Shown piece after piece: positions 25,970 to 35,949 of a stretch of 64,000 bases of DNA. Below the pieces are notes generated by a model. The model was not told where the DNA came from, ran no database searches, and saw only the letters and a program-made list of their open reading frames with translations. The stretch is from Arthrobacter sp. efr-133-R2A-120 (lineage in GTDB: Bacteria; Actinomycetota; Actinomycetes; Actinomycetales; Micrococcaceae): NCBI RefSeq assembly GCF_030209835.1, contig NZ_JARVRF010000007.1:1-64000 (forward strand), in the 5' to 3' direction. The translations under genes were made by a program, and so were the position numbers. The first letter of the stretch is position 1, and each line of letters starts with the position of its first letter.

Positions 25970-27289
25970 TCAGGCTGCGGCCTCCGCGGCCGCCTTGGCT
26001 GCTGCAGGGAGCGCGTCGAAGATCCGGTTCATGGCGGCGTCGTCGTGGGCAGCGGACAGGAACCACGCCTCGAAGACCGACGGCGGCAAGTAGACGCCGG
26101 AGTCCAGCATGGAGTGGAAGAAGGGCGCGTAGCGGAAGACGTCTTGGGCCTGGGCGTCGGCGTAGTTGTGCACGCCGTTGGCCGACGTGCCAAACGCCAC
26201 TGAGAAGAGGTTCCCCGCTCGCTGGATGGAGTGGTCCACGCCGGCGGTGTCCAGCGCGGATGAGAGTGCCGCCGAGAGTTCCAGCGAGCGGGCATCCACG
26301 AAGCTGTAGACCTCGGGCGTCGCGAGCGTCAGGGTGGCGACGCCGGCAGCCATCGCCACCGGGTTCCCGGACAAGGTTCCCGCCTGGTACACCGGGCCAA
26401 GGGGCGCAAGATAATCCATGACGTCGGCACGCCCGCCGAGGGCCGCCGTCGGCATGCCGCCGCCGATGACCTTGCCGAAGGTCAGCAGGTCCGGCGCCCA
26501 GCCTTCCTGCCGGCCGGTGAGGCCCCAGTAGCCCGCGTAGCCCGTGCGGAAGCCGGTGAGGACCTCGTCCAGGATCAAGAGTGCGCCGTGTTCACGGGTG
26601 ATGCGTGACAGCGCTGCGTTGAAGCCTTCGTCCGGCGTAACGACGCCCATGTTGGCAGGAGCAGCTTCGGTGATGACGGCTGCGATGTTGTTCCCGTGCG
26701 CAGCGAAAGCGGCTTCCACCGCGTTGAGGTCGTTGTACGGCAGGACGAGCGTTTCGGCCGCGGCCGCTTCAGTGACTCCGGCGGAACCGGGCAGCGCCAT
26801 GGTCGCCAGTCCCGAGCCGGCCGCAGCGAGCAGTCCATCGAGGTGGCCGTGGTAGCAGCCGGCAAACTTCACGATCAGGTTGCGCCCAGTGAATCCGCGG
26901 GCCAAGCGCACCGCGGTCATGGTGGCCTCGGTTCCGGTGGACACCATGCGGATGCGTTCAACGGCGGAGACGCGTTCCTTGACGATCGCGGCGAGGTTCG
27001 CCTCATCGGGTGTGGAGGCACCAAAGGACAAGCCGCGGTCGACGGCGGCGTGGACGGCGTCGAGGACGGCCGGGTGCGCGTGACCCAGCAGCGCCGGGCC
27101 CCATGAGCAGACGAGGTCGACGTATTCGCGGCCGTCCGCGTCGGTGAGGTACGGCCCCTTTGCTGAAACCATGAACTTCGGGGTGCCGCCCACGGAGCCG
27201 AAGGCGCGCACCGGAGAGTTGACGCCGCCGGGCATCAGGGAGCGGGCACGGTCGAACAGCTGGTCGGAGACAGGGGTGTTTGAAGTCAT
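25970..27289 (-). CDS. hemL: Glutamate-1-semialdehyde 2,1-aminomutase
   Basis: About 439 residues of the class III aminotransferase fold. The PLP-binding Lys is in [21 protein letters not shown] near the start and [15 protein letters not shown]-like text (VSTGTEATM) are typical of HemL. It converts glutamate-1-semialdehyde to 5-aminolevulinate, the second step of tetrapyrrole synthesis after HemA. ATG at 27289 is the most likely start ([12 protein letters not shown]); an ATG three codons upstream is possible. It is the last heme enzyme of the minus-strand operon. Confidence 0.95.
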   Translation of the reverse strand: MTSNTPVSDQLFDRARSLMPGGVNSPVRAFGSVGGTPKFMVSAKGPYLTDADGREYVDLVCSWGPALLGHAHPAVLDAVHAAVDRGLSFGASTPDEANLAAIVKERVSAVERIRMVSTGTEATMTAVRLARGFTGRNLIVKFAGCYHGHLDGLLAAAGSGLATMALPGSAGVTEAAAAETLVLPYNDLNAVEAAFAAHGNNIAAVITEAAPANMGVVTPDEGFNAALSRITREHGALLILDEVLTGFRTGYAGYWGLTGRQEGWAPDLLTFGKVIGGGMPTAALGGRADVMDYLAPLGPVYQAGTLSGNPVAMAAGVATLTLATPEVYSFVDARSLELSAALSSALDTAGVDHSIQRAGNLFSVAFGTSANGVHNYADAQAQDVFRYAPFFHSMLDSGVYLPPSVFEAWFLSAAHDDAAMNRIFDALPAAAKAAAEAAA

Positions 27290-27352
27290 GGTGTCCATTC
27301 TTTCAGGGATTCGGGACGGTTCAGGCGACAGCAAGGCGCCTGCAAAGACGGT

Positions 27353-28429
27353 TCAGGCGCTGGCAAGCTGCTCGGCCACCAGTGGGGCCACCACGGTGCC
27401 GAAAAGTTCGATGCAGCGCATCATCGATTCGTGGGGCAAGGTCCCGTTGCTGTACTTGAGGTCGAAACGGTCAACGCCGAGGTTCCGCTTCAGCAAGACG
27501 ATCTTCCGGGCGACCGTTTCCGGGGAGCCCACGTAGAGGGCTCCTTCCGGGCCGCACATGGCGTCGAATTCGCCCCTGCTCGCCGGTCCCCAGCCGCGTT
27601 CCGCGCCGATGCGGTTGCGCTGGGCCAGCCAATGCGGAAACAGTTCCTCCCGGGCCTGCTCGTCGGTGGGGGCGACGTAGCCGGGAGAGTGCGTGGCAAT
27701 CTGCTGCATGGTGTGCCCGTATTTTCCCATTGCCTCGCGGTAGAGCTCCACGAGCGGGGCAAAGCGGCGCGGTTCCCCGCCGATGATGGCGAAAATGATC
27801 GGATAGCCGTATTGGGCGCAGCGCAGTACCGACTCGGGGGTGCCGCCCACACCGATCCATGTTGGCAACAAGTGGTGTTCCAGCGGTGGAAAGACGCTCA
27901 TTCCGTTCACGTTCGGCCTGGTGCGGCCTTCCCAATGCACCGGCTTCTGCGCCCGGACCTTGTCGAAGAGTTCCAGCTTCTCCTCGAACAGGACTTCGTA
28001 GTCCGCCAGGTCCAGGCCGAACAATGGGAACGACTCCACGAAGGAGCCGCGGCCCAGCATCACTTCCGCACGACCGTTGGAGAGCGCGTCAACAGTGGAG
28101 AAGCGCTGGAAGACCCTGATGGGGTCGTCGGAGCTGAGCACGGTGACGGCCGAGCCAAGCTTGATCTGTGATGTCCGGGCGGCGGCGGCCGCGAGGAACA
28201 CTTCGGGCGCCGAGACGGCGAAGTCGCGCCGGTGGTGCTCCCCCACCCCAAAGGCATGAAGCCCGACGGCGTCCGCCAGTTCCGCTTCCCCCAGCAGCTC
28301 CCGCAAAACCTGGGCGTGCGGTTTCGGATTGCCGTCGGCGTCCACCCCGGCGTCACCGAAAGTATTCAGTCCCAGGAGGATCTCAGTAGCTCCGACAGGG
28401 GCTGTGGGAGTGGAAGCGGTATCGGTCAT
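27353..28429 (-). CDS. LLM-class flavin-dependent oxidoreductase (luciferase-like)
   Basis: 358 residues of the bacterial luciferase-like TIM barrel: FGVGEHHRRDFAVSAP near residue 60 and LGSAVTVLSSDDPIRVFQ are characteristic, with a LGRGSF block following. Such proteins use FMNH2 or F420; the substrate here is unknown. It lies inside the heme operon: its ATG shares one base with the hemB stop (TGATG) and AAGGAG stands 5 bases upstream, so it is expressed with hemB. Whether it has a role in tetrapyrrole metabolism is an open question. Confidence 0.88.
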   Translation of the reverse strand: MTDTASTPTAPVGATEILLGLNTFGDAGVDADGNPKPHAQVLRELLGEAELADAVGLHAFGVGEHHRRDFAVSAPEVFLAAAAARTSQIKLGSAVTVLSSDDPIRVFQRFSTVDALSNGRAEVMLGRGSFVESFPLFGLDLADYEVLFEEKLELFDKVRAQKPVHWEGRTRPNVNGMSVFPPLEHHLLPTWIGVGGTPESVLRCAQYGYPIIFAIIGGEPRRFAPLVELYREAMGKYGHTMQQIATHSPGYVAPTDEQAREELFPHWLAQRNRIGAERGWGPASRGEFDAMCGPEGALYVGSPETVARKIVLLKRNLGVDRFDLKYSNGTLPHESMMRCIELFGTVVAPLVAEQLASA

Positions 28430-29409
28430 CAGGACTCCTTAAGCCAGCCGGCAAGCTCGGAGGCCCAGTACGTCAGCACCATGTCGGCGCCGGCCCGCTT
28501 GATGCCGAGCACGGATTCTGTGATGGCGCCGCGGCGATCGATCCAGCCGTTCGCGGCAGCCGCTTCGATCATGGCGTATTCACCGGAGATTTGGTAGGCC
28601 GCCACGGGAACCGGGCTCATGGCGGCGACGTCGGCGAGGATATCGAGGTAGCTCATGGCCGGCTTGACCATCACCATGTCTGCGCCCTCTTCGAGGTCGA
28701 GTTCCACCTCGATGATGGCTTCCCGGCGGTTGGCGGCATCCATTTGGTACGTGCGGCGGTCACCCTTGAGTTGCGAGTCGACAGCTTCGCGGAAGGGGCC
28801 GTAGAAGGCGGAGGCGTATTTCGCCGCGTACGCCAGGAGCGCGGTGTTCTGGTGTCCGGCCTCTTCAAGGGCCTGGCGAATCACGGCGATCTGGCCATCC
28901 ATCATCCCGGACGGCCCCAGGACGTGGGCACCGGCGTCGGCCTGCGCTACTGCCATTTGGGCGTAGATTTCGAGGGTGGCGTCGTTGTCCACGTAGCCGT
29001 TGGCGTCCAGGACACCGCAGTGGCCGTGATCAGTGAATTCGTCGAGGCACACATCGCCCATGACAACCAGGTCATCGCCGACTTCTGCACGGACATCGCG
29101 GATGGCCTTGTTCAACACGCCGTCGGGATCCAGGGAGGCTGTGCCGCGGGCATCGCGGACTGCCGGAACACCGAACAGCATGATTCCGCTGACACCCAAT
29201 TCCACGGCTTCGGCAGCGGCGCGCTTGAGCGAGTCCGTGGTGTGCTGCACGACGCCGGGCATGGAGCTGATCGGGGCTGGTTCGCTGAGTCCCTCGCGAA
29301 TAAAGGCCGGCAGGATGAGGTCCGCTGGCGCCAACCGGTGTTCTGCGGTCATCCGGCGCATGGCGGGGGTGGTGCGGAGCCGGCGGGGCCGGTGGTTTGG
29401 AAAGCTCAA
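28429..29409 (-). CDS. hemB: Delta-aminolevulinic acid dehydratase (porphobilinogen synthase)
   Basis: 326 residues. The two active-site lysines are visible in [12 protein letters not shown] and [11 protein letters not shown]. The metal loop reads [14 protein letters not shown]; where zinc enzymes have three cysteines, one position is Asp, suggesting a mixed or magnesium-type site. It joins two aminolevulinates to porphobilinogen. The start is TTG at 29409, overlapping the hemD stop codon; this gives the normal family length, while upstream in-frame starts would add a non-homologous Arg-rich segment. Confidence 0.95.
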   Translation of the reverse strand: MSFPNHRPRRLRTTPAMRRMTAEHRLAPADLILPAFIREGLSEPAPISSMPGVVQHTTDSLKRAAAEAVELGVSGIMLFGVPAVRDARGTASLDPDGVLNKAIRDVRAEVGDDLVVMGDVCLDEFTDHGHCGVLDANGYVDNDATLEIYAQMAVAQADAGAHVLGPSGMMDGQIAVIRQALEEAGHQNTALLAYAAKYASAFYGPFREAVDSQLKGDRRTYQMDAANRREAIIEVELDLEEGADMVMVKPAMSYLDILADVAAMSPVPVAAYQISGEYAMIEAAAANGWIDRRGAITESVLGIKRAGADMVLTYWASELAGWLKES

Positions 29410-30299
29410 CTTTCGTTCCCTTCGGTGTCGAATACGGTGCGTAGGGCGGCCACGATGCCGGCGGGTGTGGGTTCCTTGGCGGTTGCCGCGACCGGGATGC
29501 CGAGCGCGGCAGCCTCTGCGGCCGTCGAGCGCCCGATCGCGATGAAGCGGCAATCCCGCAGCGGCGACAGCGAGGCGTGGATGCGGCGGGCCGCACTGGG
29601 AGAGGCGGCGACGACGGCGTGGAGCCGGCCGCTTGCGAGCTCGGCTTTGGCGGCTGCCGGAGTGAGTTCCGGCGCCCGGGATGCGTCGCCGGGCTGCCAG
29701 CCGTTCGCCGCCTCGAGGACAGCCGCGAGCCGGCGCTCGGGGTCGGCCGGGTAGTCAACGGTGTGGTAGGCCGTCACTGCCTGGACCGCGGCTCCCTTGG
29801 CTTCAATCCCCGCCGCCAATACGGCGTCGGCGATGTCCGCTTGGGGCAACAGTACGTTGGCCGGGCCTGTCGGCCAGACGCTGACGAGTCCAGCGGCAGA
29901 CTGGACAAGCTCCGGCGCGAGGTCCACGGGAATGCCCTCCGCTTCGAGGACTCGCCGGCTCGACGGACCAATCGTCGCGATCCGGACGAAATCCGGAATC
30001 AGCTCCTTCAGTTCCAAGCGCCGCTCGGCTGCCTTTTCCTTCAGGGCGCGCACCGTGGTGATGCTGCTGACCACCAGCCAGCCGTACGCTCCCGCGCGGA
30101 GGGCGTCCAAGGCGACTTCGAGGGAGTGCTGGTCGCGTGCACGCTCAAAGTCGATCAAGGGCAACAGGAGCGGCTCGGCTCCGGCCTCGCGCAGTGCGCT
30201 GACGAGCGGGGCGGCGCGATCCGGGCTGCGCGTCACAAGGACCCGGGCGCCTTCAAGGACCCGGGTCTCCCCCGGCTTCACCGCGCTGTGCCGTCCCAT
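29406..30299 (-). CDS. hemD: Uroporphyrinogen-III synthase
   Basis: About 297 residues of the two-domain HemD fold. Sequence conservation in this family is low, but [30 protein letters not shown] and [14 protein letters not shown] are recognisable. It cyclises hydroxymethylbilane with inversion of ring D. ATG at 30299 has AGGAG 5 bases upstream. The gene lies 19 bases after hemC and overlaps hemB at its end, so its place in the operon supports the call. Confidence 0.92.
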   Translation of the reverse strand: MGRHSAVKPGETRVLEGARVLVTRSPDRAAPLVSALREAGAEPLLLPLIDFERARDQHSLEVALDALRAGAYGWLVVSSITTVRALKEKAAERRLELKELIPDFVRIATIGPSSRRVLEAEGIPVDLAPELVQSAAGLVSVWPTGPANVLLPQADIADAVLAAGIEAKGAAVQAVTAYHTVDYPADPERRLAAVLEAANGWQPGDASRAPELTPAAAKAELASGRLHAVVAASPSAARRIHASLSPLRDCRFIAIGRSTAAEAAALGIPVAATAKEPTPAGIVAALRTVFDTEGNES

Positions 30300-30318
30300 G
30301 GTCTCCTGTTGGCTCCGG

Positions 30319-31305
30319 TTATCGGGAAGCTGCAAGATCTGTGATGTCCGCGGCACCCGCGGCAAGCAGGAGCTCGGCGACTTCGATGCCCAGCAACGTG
30401 GCGCCCACCTTAGTGAGCCCGTCCGTGGCCTTTTTCTCGCGCACGGACTTGCTCCCATCCACGGCGCAGACAACGGCTTCCAGGTACAGCATGCTGCCCT
30501 TGCGGTAAGCATAGGCGCCCACGGGCGCGGCACAGCCGGCTTCGAGACGGGCCAGGACGGCCCGCTCCGCGGTGACGGCCAGACGGGTGTCTTCATCATT
30601 GAGTGCGGCAAGGGCCTGGGCGAGTGCGCCCTGGGAACCTTCACCCGAGCCGGACTGCCCGGGTGCGTCGGCCGTGCGGCACTCGATCGCAAGTGAGCCC
30701 TGCCCGGGAGCAGGAAGCATGACGTCGGTCTCGAAGAACTCAGTCACGACATCTAGCCTGCTGATCCGTTCCAGTCCCGCGGCGGCGAGGACGACGGCGT
30801 CGAGGTCGCCGGGTGCGTCTTCTGCATTCCCGGCAAGCCCCGGAACCCTGCCCAACCGGGTGTCCACGTTGCCGCGGATGTCCACGACGTCGAGATCCGG
30901 GCGGGCGGCGCGCAGCTGGGCGGCGCGGCGCGGCGATCCGGTGCCGACCTTGGCGCCGGCCGGAAGGTCCGCCAGCTTGAGCCCATCACGGGCGCAGAGG
31001 GCGTCCCGGACGTCGACGCGTTTGGGCGTTGCGGCAATGGTGAGTCCCGGTGCCGAACCTGTCGGGAGATCCTTCAGGGAGTGCACAGCGACGTCACACG
31101 CGTTCTCCAACAGCGCATCGCGAAGGGCGGCGACGAATACTCCGGTGCCGCCCATCTGGGACAGGGAGCCCGTCCGGACATCGCCTTCGGTCTTGATGCG
31201 CACCAGTTCGACGGGGAAGCCACCGACGGCGGCCAGCTGGTCCGCGGCCTGCTGGCTCTGGGTGAGCGCGAGTTTGCTCGCGCGGGTACCGATCCGAACC
31301 GTCAT
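30319..31305 (-). CDS. hemC: Porphobilinogen deaminase (hydroxymethylbilane synthase)
   Basis: 328 residues. RIGTRASKLALTQSQ at the start, KTEGDVR, HSLKDLPT, and the cofactor-binding Cys in LEAGCAAPVGAYA are all diagnostic; the Cys carries the dipyrromethane primer. It polymerises four porphobilinogens. ATG at 31305 overlaps the ferrochelatase stop (ATGA). A Gly/Ser-rich insert (APGQSGSGEGSQGALAQ) lies between domains 2 and 3. Confidence 0.95.
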   Translation of the reverse strand: MTVRIGTRASKLALTQSQQAADQLAAVGGFPVELVRIKTEGDVRTGSLSQMGGTGVFVAALRDALLENACDVAVHSLKDLPTGSAPGLTIAATPKRVDVRDALCARDGLKLADLPAGAKVGTGSPRRAAQLRAARPDLDVVDIRGNVDTRLGRVPGLAGNAEDAPGDLDAVVLAAAGLERISRLDVVTEFFETDVMLPAPGQGSLAIECRTADAPGQSGSGEGSQGALAQALAALNDEDTRLAVTAERAVLARLEAGCAAPVGAYAYRKGSMLYLEAVVCAVDGSKSVREKKATDGLTKVGATLLGIEVAELLLAAGAADITDLAASR

Positions 31306-32546
31306 TTCGCGCTTTCTTCTACGGGGTAGGCATCGTGTCCGGTGCCGACTGTGGTGTCCGCCCCGGCAATCGTGGGCTTCTCGCCGCGGAAGTTGGCGCA
31401 GCAGCCCGGACGGCAGATGTCGTACCACGGCCCCAGCCCGGTCATGGCGGGGCGATCGGCGACGTTGTTGGCTACCGTCCGCTCGCAAATAAGGTCCACC
31501 AGGCCGGCAACGAACTTGCGGTGCGTACCGGGCGTGGGGACGCGGGTCCCCGCGACGCCGAGGTTCTTGCACGTTTCCAAGGCCTCGGTGTCCAGGTCCC
31601 AGGCCACTTCCATGTGGTCGGAGACGAAGCCGAGGGGGACGATCACAACACCCCTGATCCCCTGGCTGGCCAGTTCCTCGATGGCATCGTTGATGTCCGG
31701 CTCAAGCCACGGAACATGCGGGGCACCCGAACGGGACTGGTACACCAAGGACCACGGCGCAGTCAGCCCGGATTCGGCTTCAACACGGCGAACCACCTCT
31801 GCGCCGGCAGCCAAGTGCTGTGCCACGTAGGCCGAGTCCTGCTCGAACTCGCGGGGCTCGGCGTCCGAACGCCCGGCAGCCTCGGCGTCGCGGGTTGGAA
31901 TGGAGTGCGTTGCGAACAGGATGTGCACGGGAGCGTCCTGGAGACCTGCCGCTTCGAGTTTCTCCTTGACCTCCGCAAGTCCTGCAGCCGTTCCTTCCAC
32001 GAAGGGTTCGACGAAGCCAGGGTGGTCGAAATACTGGCGGACCTTGTCCACCTCAAGTTTGCCGTCAAGGCCGGTTTCCGTCAGCGCAATGCCGATGTCC
32101 TCACGGTACTGGCGGCAGCTGGAGTAACAGGAGTAAGCGCTCGTGGTGACCATCAGCAACTTGCGGTGGCCGGCGTCGTAGGCTTCCTGGAGCGTTTGGG
32201 GGATGTAGGGGTCCCAGTTGCGGTTGCCCCACAGCACGGGCAGGCTGATGCCCCGCGATGCGAGCTCCGCTTCGAGGGCGGCCTTGAGGTTCCTGTTTTG
32301 CTGGTTGATGGGGCTGATCCCACCAAATGCGCGGTAATGGTGCGACACCTCTTCGAGACGCTCATCAGGGATGCCGCGCCCACGGGTCACATTGCGCAGG
32401 AAGGGAATGACGTCGTCCTGGCCCTCGGGCCCGCCGAAAGAGGCGAGAAGGACCGCGTCGTACTCTTTGGGAGCCATGCGTCCAGCCTCGGTGACGTCAT
32501 TGACCTCGGTGAGGCTGGCCGGGCCGGTGGAGTGGCGGCCGCTCAC
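31302..32546 (-). CDS. cpfC: Coproporphyrin III ferrochelatase
   Basis: 414 residues. AVLLASFGGPEG opens the fold; the catalytic His is in LFATHSIPTRD. Cysteines in DLICERT and ICRPGCC are placed as in actinobacterial ferrochelatases that hold a [2Fe-2S] cluster. In this lineage the enzyme inserts iron into coproporphyrin III rather than protoporphyrin IX, as the presence of chdC supports. Start GTG at 32546 overlaps the chdC stop by four bases (GTGA). Formerly named hemH. Confidence 0.93.
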   Translation of the reverse strand: MSGRHSTGPASLTEVNDVTEAGRMAPKEYDAVLLASFGGPEGQDDVIPFLRNVTRGRGIPDERLEEVSHHYRAFGGISPINQQNRNLKAALEAELASRGISLPVLWGNRNWDPYIPQTLQEAYDAGHRKLLMVTTSAYSCYSSCRQYREDIGIALTETGLDGKLEVDKVRQYFDHPGFVEPFVEGTAAGLAEVKEKLEAAGLQDAPVHILFATHSIPTRDAEAAGRSDAEPREFEQDSAYVAQHLAAGAEVVRRVEAESGLTAPWSLVYQSRSGAPHVPWLEPDINDAIEELASQGIRGVVIVPLGFVSDHMEVAWDLDTEALETCKNLGVAGTRVPTPGTHRKFVAGLVDLICERTVANNVADRPAMTGLGPWYDICRPGCCANFRGEKPTIAGADTTVGTGHDAYPVEESAK

Positions 32547-33244
32547 GCGAGGACCTCGGCGATCTCCGCGGCGCTGATGCGGCGGCCGGTGTAGAACGGG
32601 ATTTCCTCGCGGACGTGATTGCGGGCATCCGTGGCCCGAAGATGGCGCATGAGGTCCACGAGGTCAACGAGCTCGGGCGCCTCCAGGCCGAGGATCCACT
32701 CCCAGTCGCCCAAAGCGAAGGAGGACACGGTGTTGGAGATGACCTGGGGGAAGTCGCGGCCGAGCATGCCGTGATCGCGAAGCATCTTGCCACGCTCTTC
32801 GGCCGGCAGGATGTACCACTCGTAGGAGCGGACGAACGGGTAAACGCACAGCCAGGTGCTGGGCTCGACGCCCCGGGCGTAGGCCGGAACGTGGTTCTTG
32901 GCGAATTCGGCTTCGCGGTGGACGCCCATGGCGGACCAGACAATCTCAGTGCCCGCAAAGAGCGCGCTGCGGCGGATGTCGCGGACGGCCTGCTGCAGGG
33001 CCTCGGGCTTGGCCCCGTGGAGCCACACCATGATGTCGGCGTCGGAGCGCATTGCGGAGACATCGTAGCTCCCGCGGAGGACCACGCCGTCCTCGGCGAG
33101 CTTGGCAGCCAGCTGCTCGAAATCCTGGACAGCATCGGCGCTGCGCAGGACATCGCCCGACCGCTTGAACACGGTCCACAGCGTAAAGAACTGCTCTTCG
33201 GATTCGGCAGTTTTAGTGACAGATTCGGCAGAAGTGTGGCTCAT
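32543..33244 (-). CDS. chdC: Coproheme decarboxylase (HemQ, chlorite dismutase-like)
   Basis: About 234 residues of the chlorite-dismutase-like ferredoxin fold. SYEWYILPAEERGKMLRDHG holds the Tyr and Lys used in coproheme decarboxylation and the His that ligands the heme iron. It completes heme b from coproheme. ATG at 33244 is the likely start (MSHTSAESVTK). A perfect 18-bp hairpin lies between the cgoX stop and this gene. Confidence 0.94.
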   Translation of the reverse strand: MSHTSAESVTKTAESEEQFFTLWTVFKRSGDVLRSADAVQDFEQLAAKLAEDGVVLRGSYDVSAMRSDADIMVWLHGAKPEALQQAVRDIRRSALFAGTEIVWSAMGVHREAEFAKNHVPAYARGVEPSTWLCVYPFVRSYEWYILPAEERGKMLRDHGMLGRDFPQVISNTVSSFALGDWEWILGLEAPELVDLVDLMRHLRATDARNHVREEIPFYTGRRISAAEIAEVLA

Positions 33245-33277
33245 GGTACAAGTCTGCCCCGTGTATGGCGCTAAGTC

Positions 33278-33318
33278 GAAATGCACCACTTCTACAAGGC
33301 GTAGAAGTGGTGCATTTC
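33278..33318 (-). promoter_or_regulatory. Perfect 18-bp hairpin between cgoX and chdC
   Basis: Arms 33278-33295 and 33301-33318 are perfectly complementary with a 5-base loop. The structure starts on the cgoX stop codon and ends 33 bases before chdC. No T-run follows on the minus strand, so it does not look like a full terminator. It might be an mRNA processing or stability element, an attenuator, or a palindromic operator. Confidence 0.8.
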
Positions 33319-34816
33319 ACAATGTTGCGTCGATTTGCGCAGAAGTGTCGGCAACCACCGCGGCCAGGCCGTTTCCGGCGAGCCAGCCGCCCACAACGGA
33401 CAAGCCGTCGGCTTCGGCGCAGATGCGGCGCACCTCGGCCACGCGCTGTTTGTGACCGACGGCGGCGAACGGCAGGGCGCCCGCCCACCGGACGACGTCC
33501 CAATCGAGCACGTCTTCGCGGACAATCGGCACGGTCAGCAAAGTCGAGGCGTCGCGAAGCGCAGCCTCAAACAAGGCATCGTCATCCAGCGCGGCCGCCG
33601 ATTCAGGGGCATCCACCCCTTCGCCCCGCCCATAGGACAAGCGCAGTACGTGCGTTCCCGGGCCGGCTTCTTCTGCCAGCCAGTCCCACTTTGCCGTGGC
33701 ATGCGTGAGCGCTTTCGCCTCGATACCAGCGGTTTGCGGAGCGACGAGAATGCCTGTGCCGCGGGGACGGCGGTCCAGCTCGGGCACGTCCACCACCAAC
33801 GTCACGAGGCTCACCAAGGGGCCCGCGGAGGGACGCAGCGCGGACAATTCCGGAAGTGCCCCCTCCAGCAGCCCGACCGCGGCCTGACCGTCGAGCGCCA
33901 CCACGAGCCGCCCGGCGTCGTACGTTGTGCCCGCAGCGGTAGCCTGCCAACCGCTTTCAATGCGGGTGATCGAATCCACCAGGGCGCCGGAAACGAGGGC
34001 GACGCCCTGCGAACGCAGTTCCGCAACGAGGGCGGAGACCAGGGTGTTCATTCCGCCTTTCAAGCCGCCGACGGCGGATCCGGCCTTCGCCGGTTCGGTC
34101 CCGTTTTGCCCTGAAGCAGTTTGTCCTGAACCGGCCTTGCGCTGGCTGGCCACCGCCGCGGCCAACGAGCCGTGCTGACGCAATGCCGCACGTAGGCCGG
34201 GGGCCACCATGTCGACGTCGAGCAATCCGGGATCAGCGGAGTGCACTCCCCCGACGACGGGTGCCACAAGCCGTTCGAGCACCCGCTTGCCCATCCGCGC
34301 CCGGACCAAGGAAGAGACGCTGGTGACCTCGGCGGAAGTACCCACCGATACGGGCAGGTAGCGGTCAAGCGAGGCCCGCAAGGAACCGGCGAAGCCCAGG
34401 GAACGCCGGACCTCCGGGTCCCAGGGATTCGCGGGGATTCCGAGCACTCCGGTCTTGGGCAGTTCCTGCGGACCGTCCGGCAACTGCACCCAGGCACCTC
34501 CAGGGTGGGGCGCCACGATGTTGCCGCCGAGCCCGAGATCGCGGGCGAGATCGGCCACGGCGGTGGAACGCGTCGCGAAGGACTCTGCTCCGCTGTCCAG
34601 CCCAAGGCCGCCAACAGTGTGGCTTCCCACGCAGCCGCCCCACGCGTCGCTCGCTTCGAGTACGGTGACAGTGAATCCGGCCTTGGCCAGTCCCCGGGCT
34701 GCGAGCAGGCCGGAAATGCCGCCGCCCAGGACGACGGCGGCCGGGCCAGCTGCTGAATCTCCGGGAAATGCGTGTTCGGGCCGTGTTTGTTCGGACCGTG
34801 CGTGCCCGCGGCTCAT
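33317..34816 (-). CDS. cgoX: Coproporphyrinogen III oxidase (CgoX, formerly HemY/HemG)
   Basis: 499 residues of the FAD-dependent amine-oxidase fold. The dinucleotide motif VVLGGGISGLLAARGLAKAG is near residue 28, and GLSVVGGWLAGNGLAAVVAD near the C-terminus closes the FAD site. It oxidises coproporphyrinogen III to coproporphyrin III, the step before iron insertion. Start ATG at 34816 is preferred: AGGA lies 8 bases upstream, 5 bases after the hemE stop. A Gly/Ser/Gln-rich loop (about residues 230-250) is lineage-specific filler. Confidence 0.93.
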   Translation of the reverse strand: MSRGHARSEQTRPEHAFPGDSAAGPAAVVLGGGISGLLAARGLAKAGFTVTVLEASDAWGGCVGSHTVGGLGLDSGAESFATRSTAVADLARDLGLGGNIVAPHPGGAWVQLPDGPQELPKTGVLGIPANPWDPEVRRSLGFAGSLRASLDRYLPVSVGTSAEVTSVSSLVRARMGKRVLERLVAPVVGGVHSADPGLLDVDMVAPGLRAALRQHGSLAAAVASQRKAGSGQTASGQNGTEPAKAGSAVGGLKGGMNTLVSALVAELRSQGVALVSGALVDSITRIESGWQATAAGTTYDAGRLVVALDGQAAVGLLEGALPELSALRPSAGPLVSLVTLVVDVPELDRRPRGTGILVAPQTAGIEAKALTHATAKWDWLAEEAGPGTHVLRLSYGRGEGVDAPESAAALDDDALFEAALRDASTLLTVPIVREDVLDWDVVRWAGALPFAAVGHKQRVAEVRRICAEADGLSVVGGWLAGNGLAAVVADTSAQIDATL

Positions 34817-34821
34817 GCTCG

Positions 34822-35949
34822 CTATCCTGCCGGGATCGAGTGGATGAGTTCCACTACCCGGGTCAGGACCGCGGGGTCTGTCTCCGGGGGCACGCCATGG
34901 CCGAGGTTCAGGACGTGGCCCGGGGCCGCGGATCCGGCTGCGATCACCTCGCGGACATGGGCTTCCAGGACCTCCCAAGGCGCGGAGAGCAGCGCGGGGT
35001 CGATGTTGCCTTGCAAGGGCACGGTGCCGCCGAGCCGCCGGTTTGCTTCGTCAAGAGGCAGTCGGTAGTCCACGCCGACGACGTCCACACCGACGTCGCG
35101 CATCGCGACGAGCAACTCGGACGTTCCCGTACCGAAATGGACCAGCGGCGCGCCGAGGTGGCGGACGTGGTCAAGGGCGCGGGTCGAGGCGGGTGCAACG
35201 TACTTGGCGTAGTCGGCCAAGCCAAGGGAACCGGCCCAGGAGTCGAACAGTTGTCCTGCCGAGGCGCCTGCTTCCAGTTGCGCGCGCAGGAACATGCCGG
35301 AGGCGTCGGCTGCCCAGTTCGCCAGGGCGGTCCAGGTTTCCGGATCGGCGTGCATCATGGTGCGCGGACCGAGGTGGTCGCGGGAAGGCTTGCCTTCCAC
35401 CATGTACGCGGCGAGCGTGAACGGAGCGCCGGCGAAGCCGATCAAGGGCGTGGTGCCAAGCTCTGCCACCGTCAGGCGCACGGCCTCACGGATCGGCTCG
35501 AGGGCTTCCCACGTCAGCTGCGGCAGGGCTGCTACGTCGGCGGCGGTGCGGACAGGCTTGTCCAGGACGGGCCCGACGCCTGGGACGATGTCCACGCCGA
35601 CACCCGCCAGCTTGAGGGGAATGACGATGTCGGAGAAGAAGATGGCTGCGTCGACGTCGTGGCGACGGACCGGCTGCAAAGTGATCTCGGAGGCGAGCTC
35701 GGGACGCAGGCAGGAGTCCAGCATCGCGACGCCTTCACGGACTTTGAGGTATTCCGGCAACGATCGGCCGGCCTGTCGCATGAACCACACTGGACGGCGG
35801 GACGGCTTGCCTCCGCGGTACGCCTGGATCAGGGGGGAGTCTGCGGTGCGGCCGTCCATGAGCGGGTGGCTTGCATCAAGGCTCGAGGCGGCGGTGCCGG
35901 AAACGCCGTTGGCCGGCACAGAGTGAGGCAGTGCGGAACTGGAAGTCAT
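34822..35949 (-). CDS. hemE: Uroporphyrinogen decarboxylase
   Basis: 375 residues. PVWFMRQAGRSLPEY near residue 54 is the HemE signature, followed by FSDIVIPLKLAGVGVDI and the GFAGAPFTLAAYMVEG block. The C-terminal GNIDPALL and NLGHGVPPETDP are also typical. It removes four acetate carboxylates to make coproporphyrinogen III. It is the first gene of the minus-strand heme operon, divergent from hemA. ATG at 35949 is the likely start, though its binding site is weak. Confidence 0.95.
   Translation of the reverse strand: MTSSSALPHSVPANGVSGTAASSLDASHPLMDGRTADSPLIQAYRGGKPSRRPVWFMRQAGRSLPEYLKVREGVAMLDSCLRPELASEITLQPVRRHDVDAAIFFSDIVIPLKLAGVGVDIVPGVGPVLDKPVRTAADVAALPQLTWEALEPIREAVRLTVAELGTTPLIGFAGAPFTLAAYMVEGKPSRDHLGPRTMMHADPETWTALANWAADASGMFLRAQLEAGASAGQLFDSWAGSLGLADYAKYVAPASTRALDHVRHLGAPLVHFGTGTSELLVAMRDVGVDVVGVDYRLPLDEANRRLGGTVPLQGNIDPALLSAPWEVLEAHVREVIAAGSAAPGHVLNLGHGVPPETDPAVLTRVVELIHSIPAG

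Noticed and set aside
31335-32594. 419-codon open frame on the plus strand
   Set aside because: Antisense to the ferrochelatase gene; no domain features.
33278-33318. Intrinsic terminator between cgoX and chdC
   Set aside because: The stem is strong but no T-run follows on the transcribed strand and the operon continues beyond it, so I list it as a structure of unknown role.
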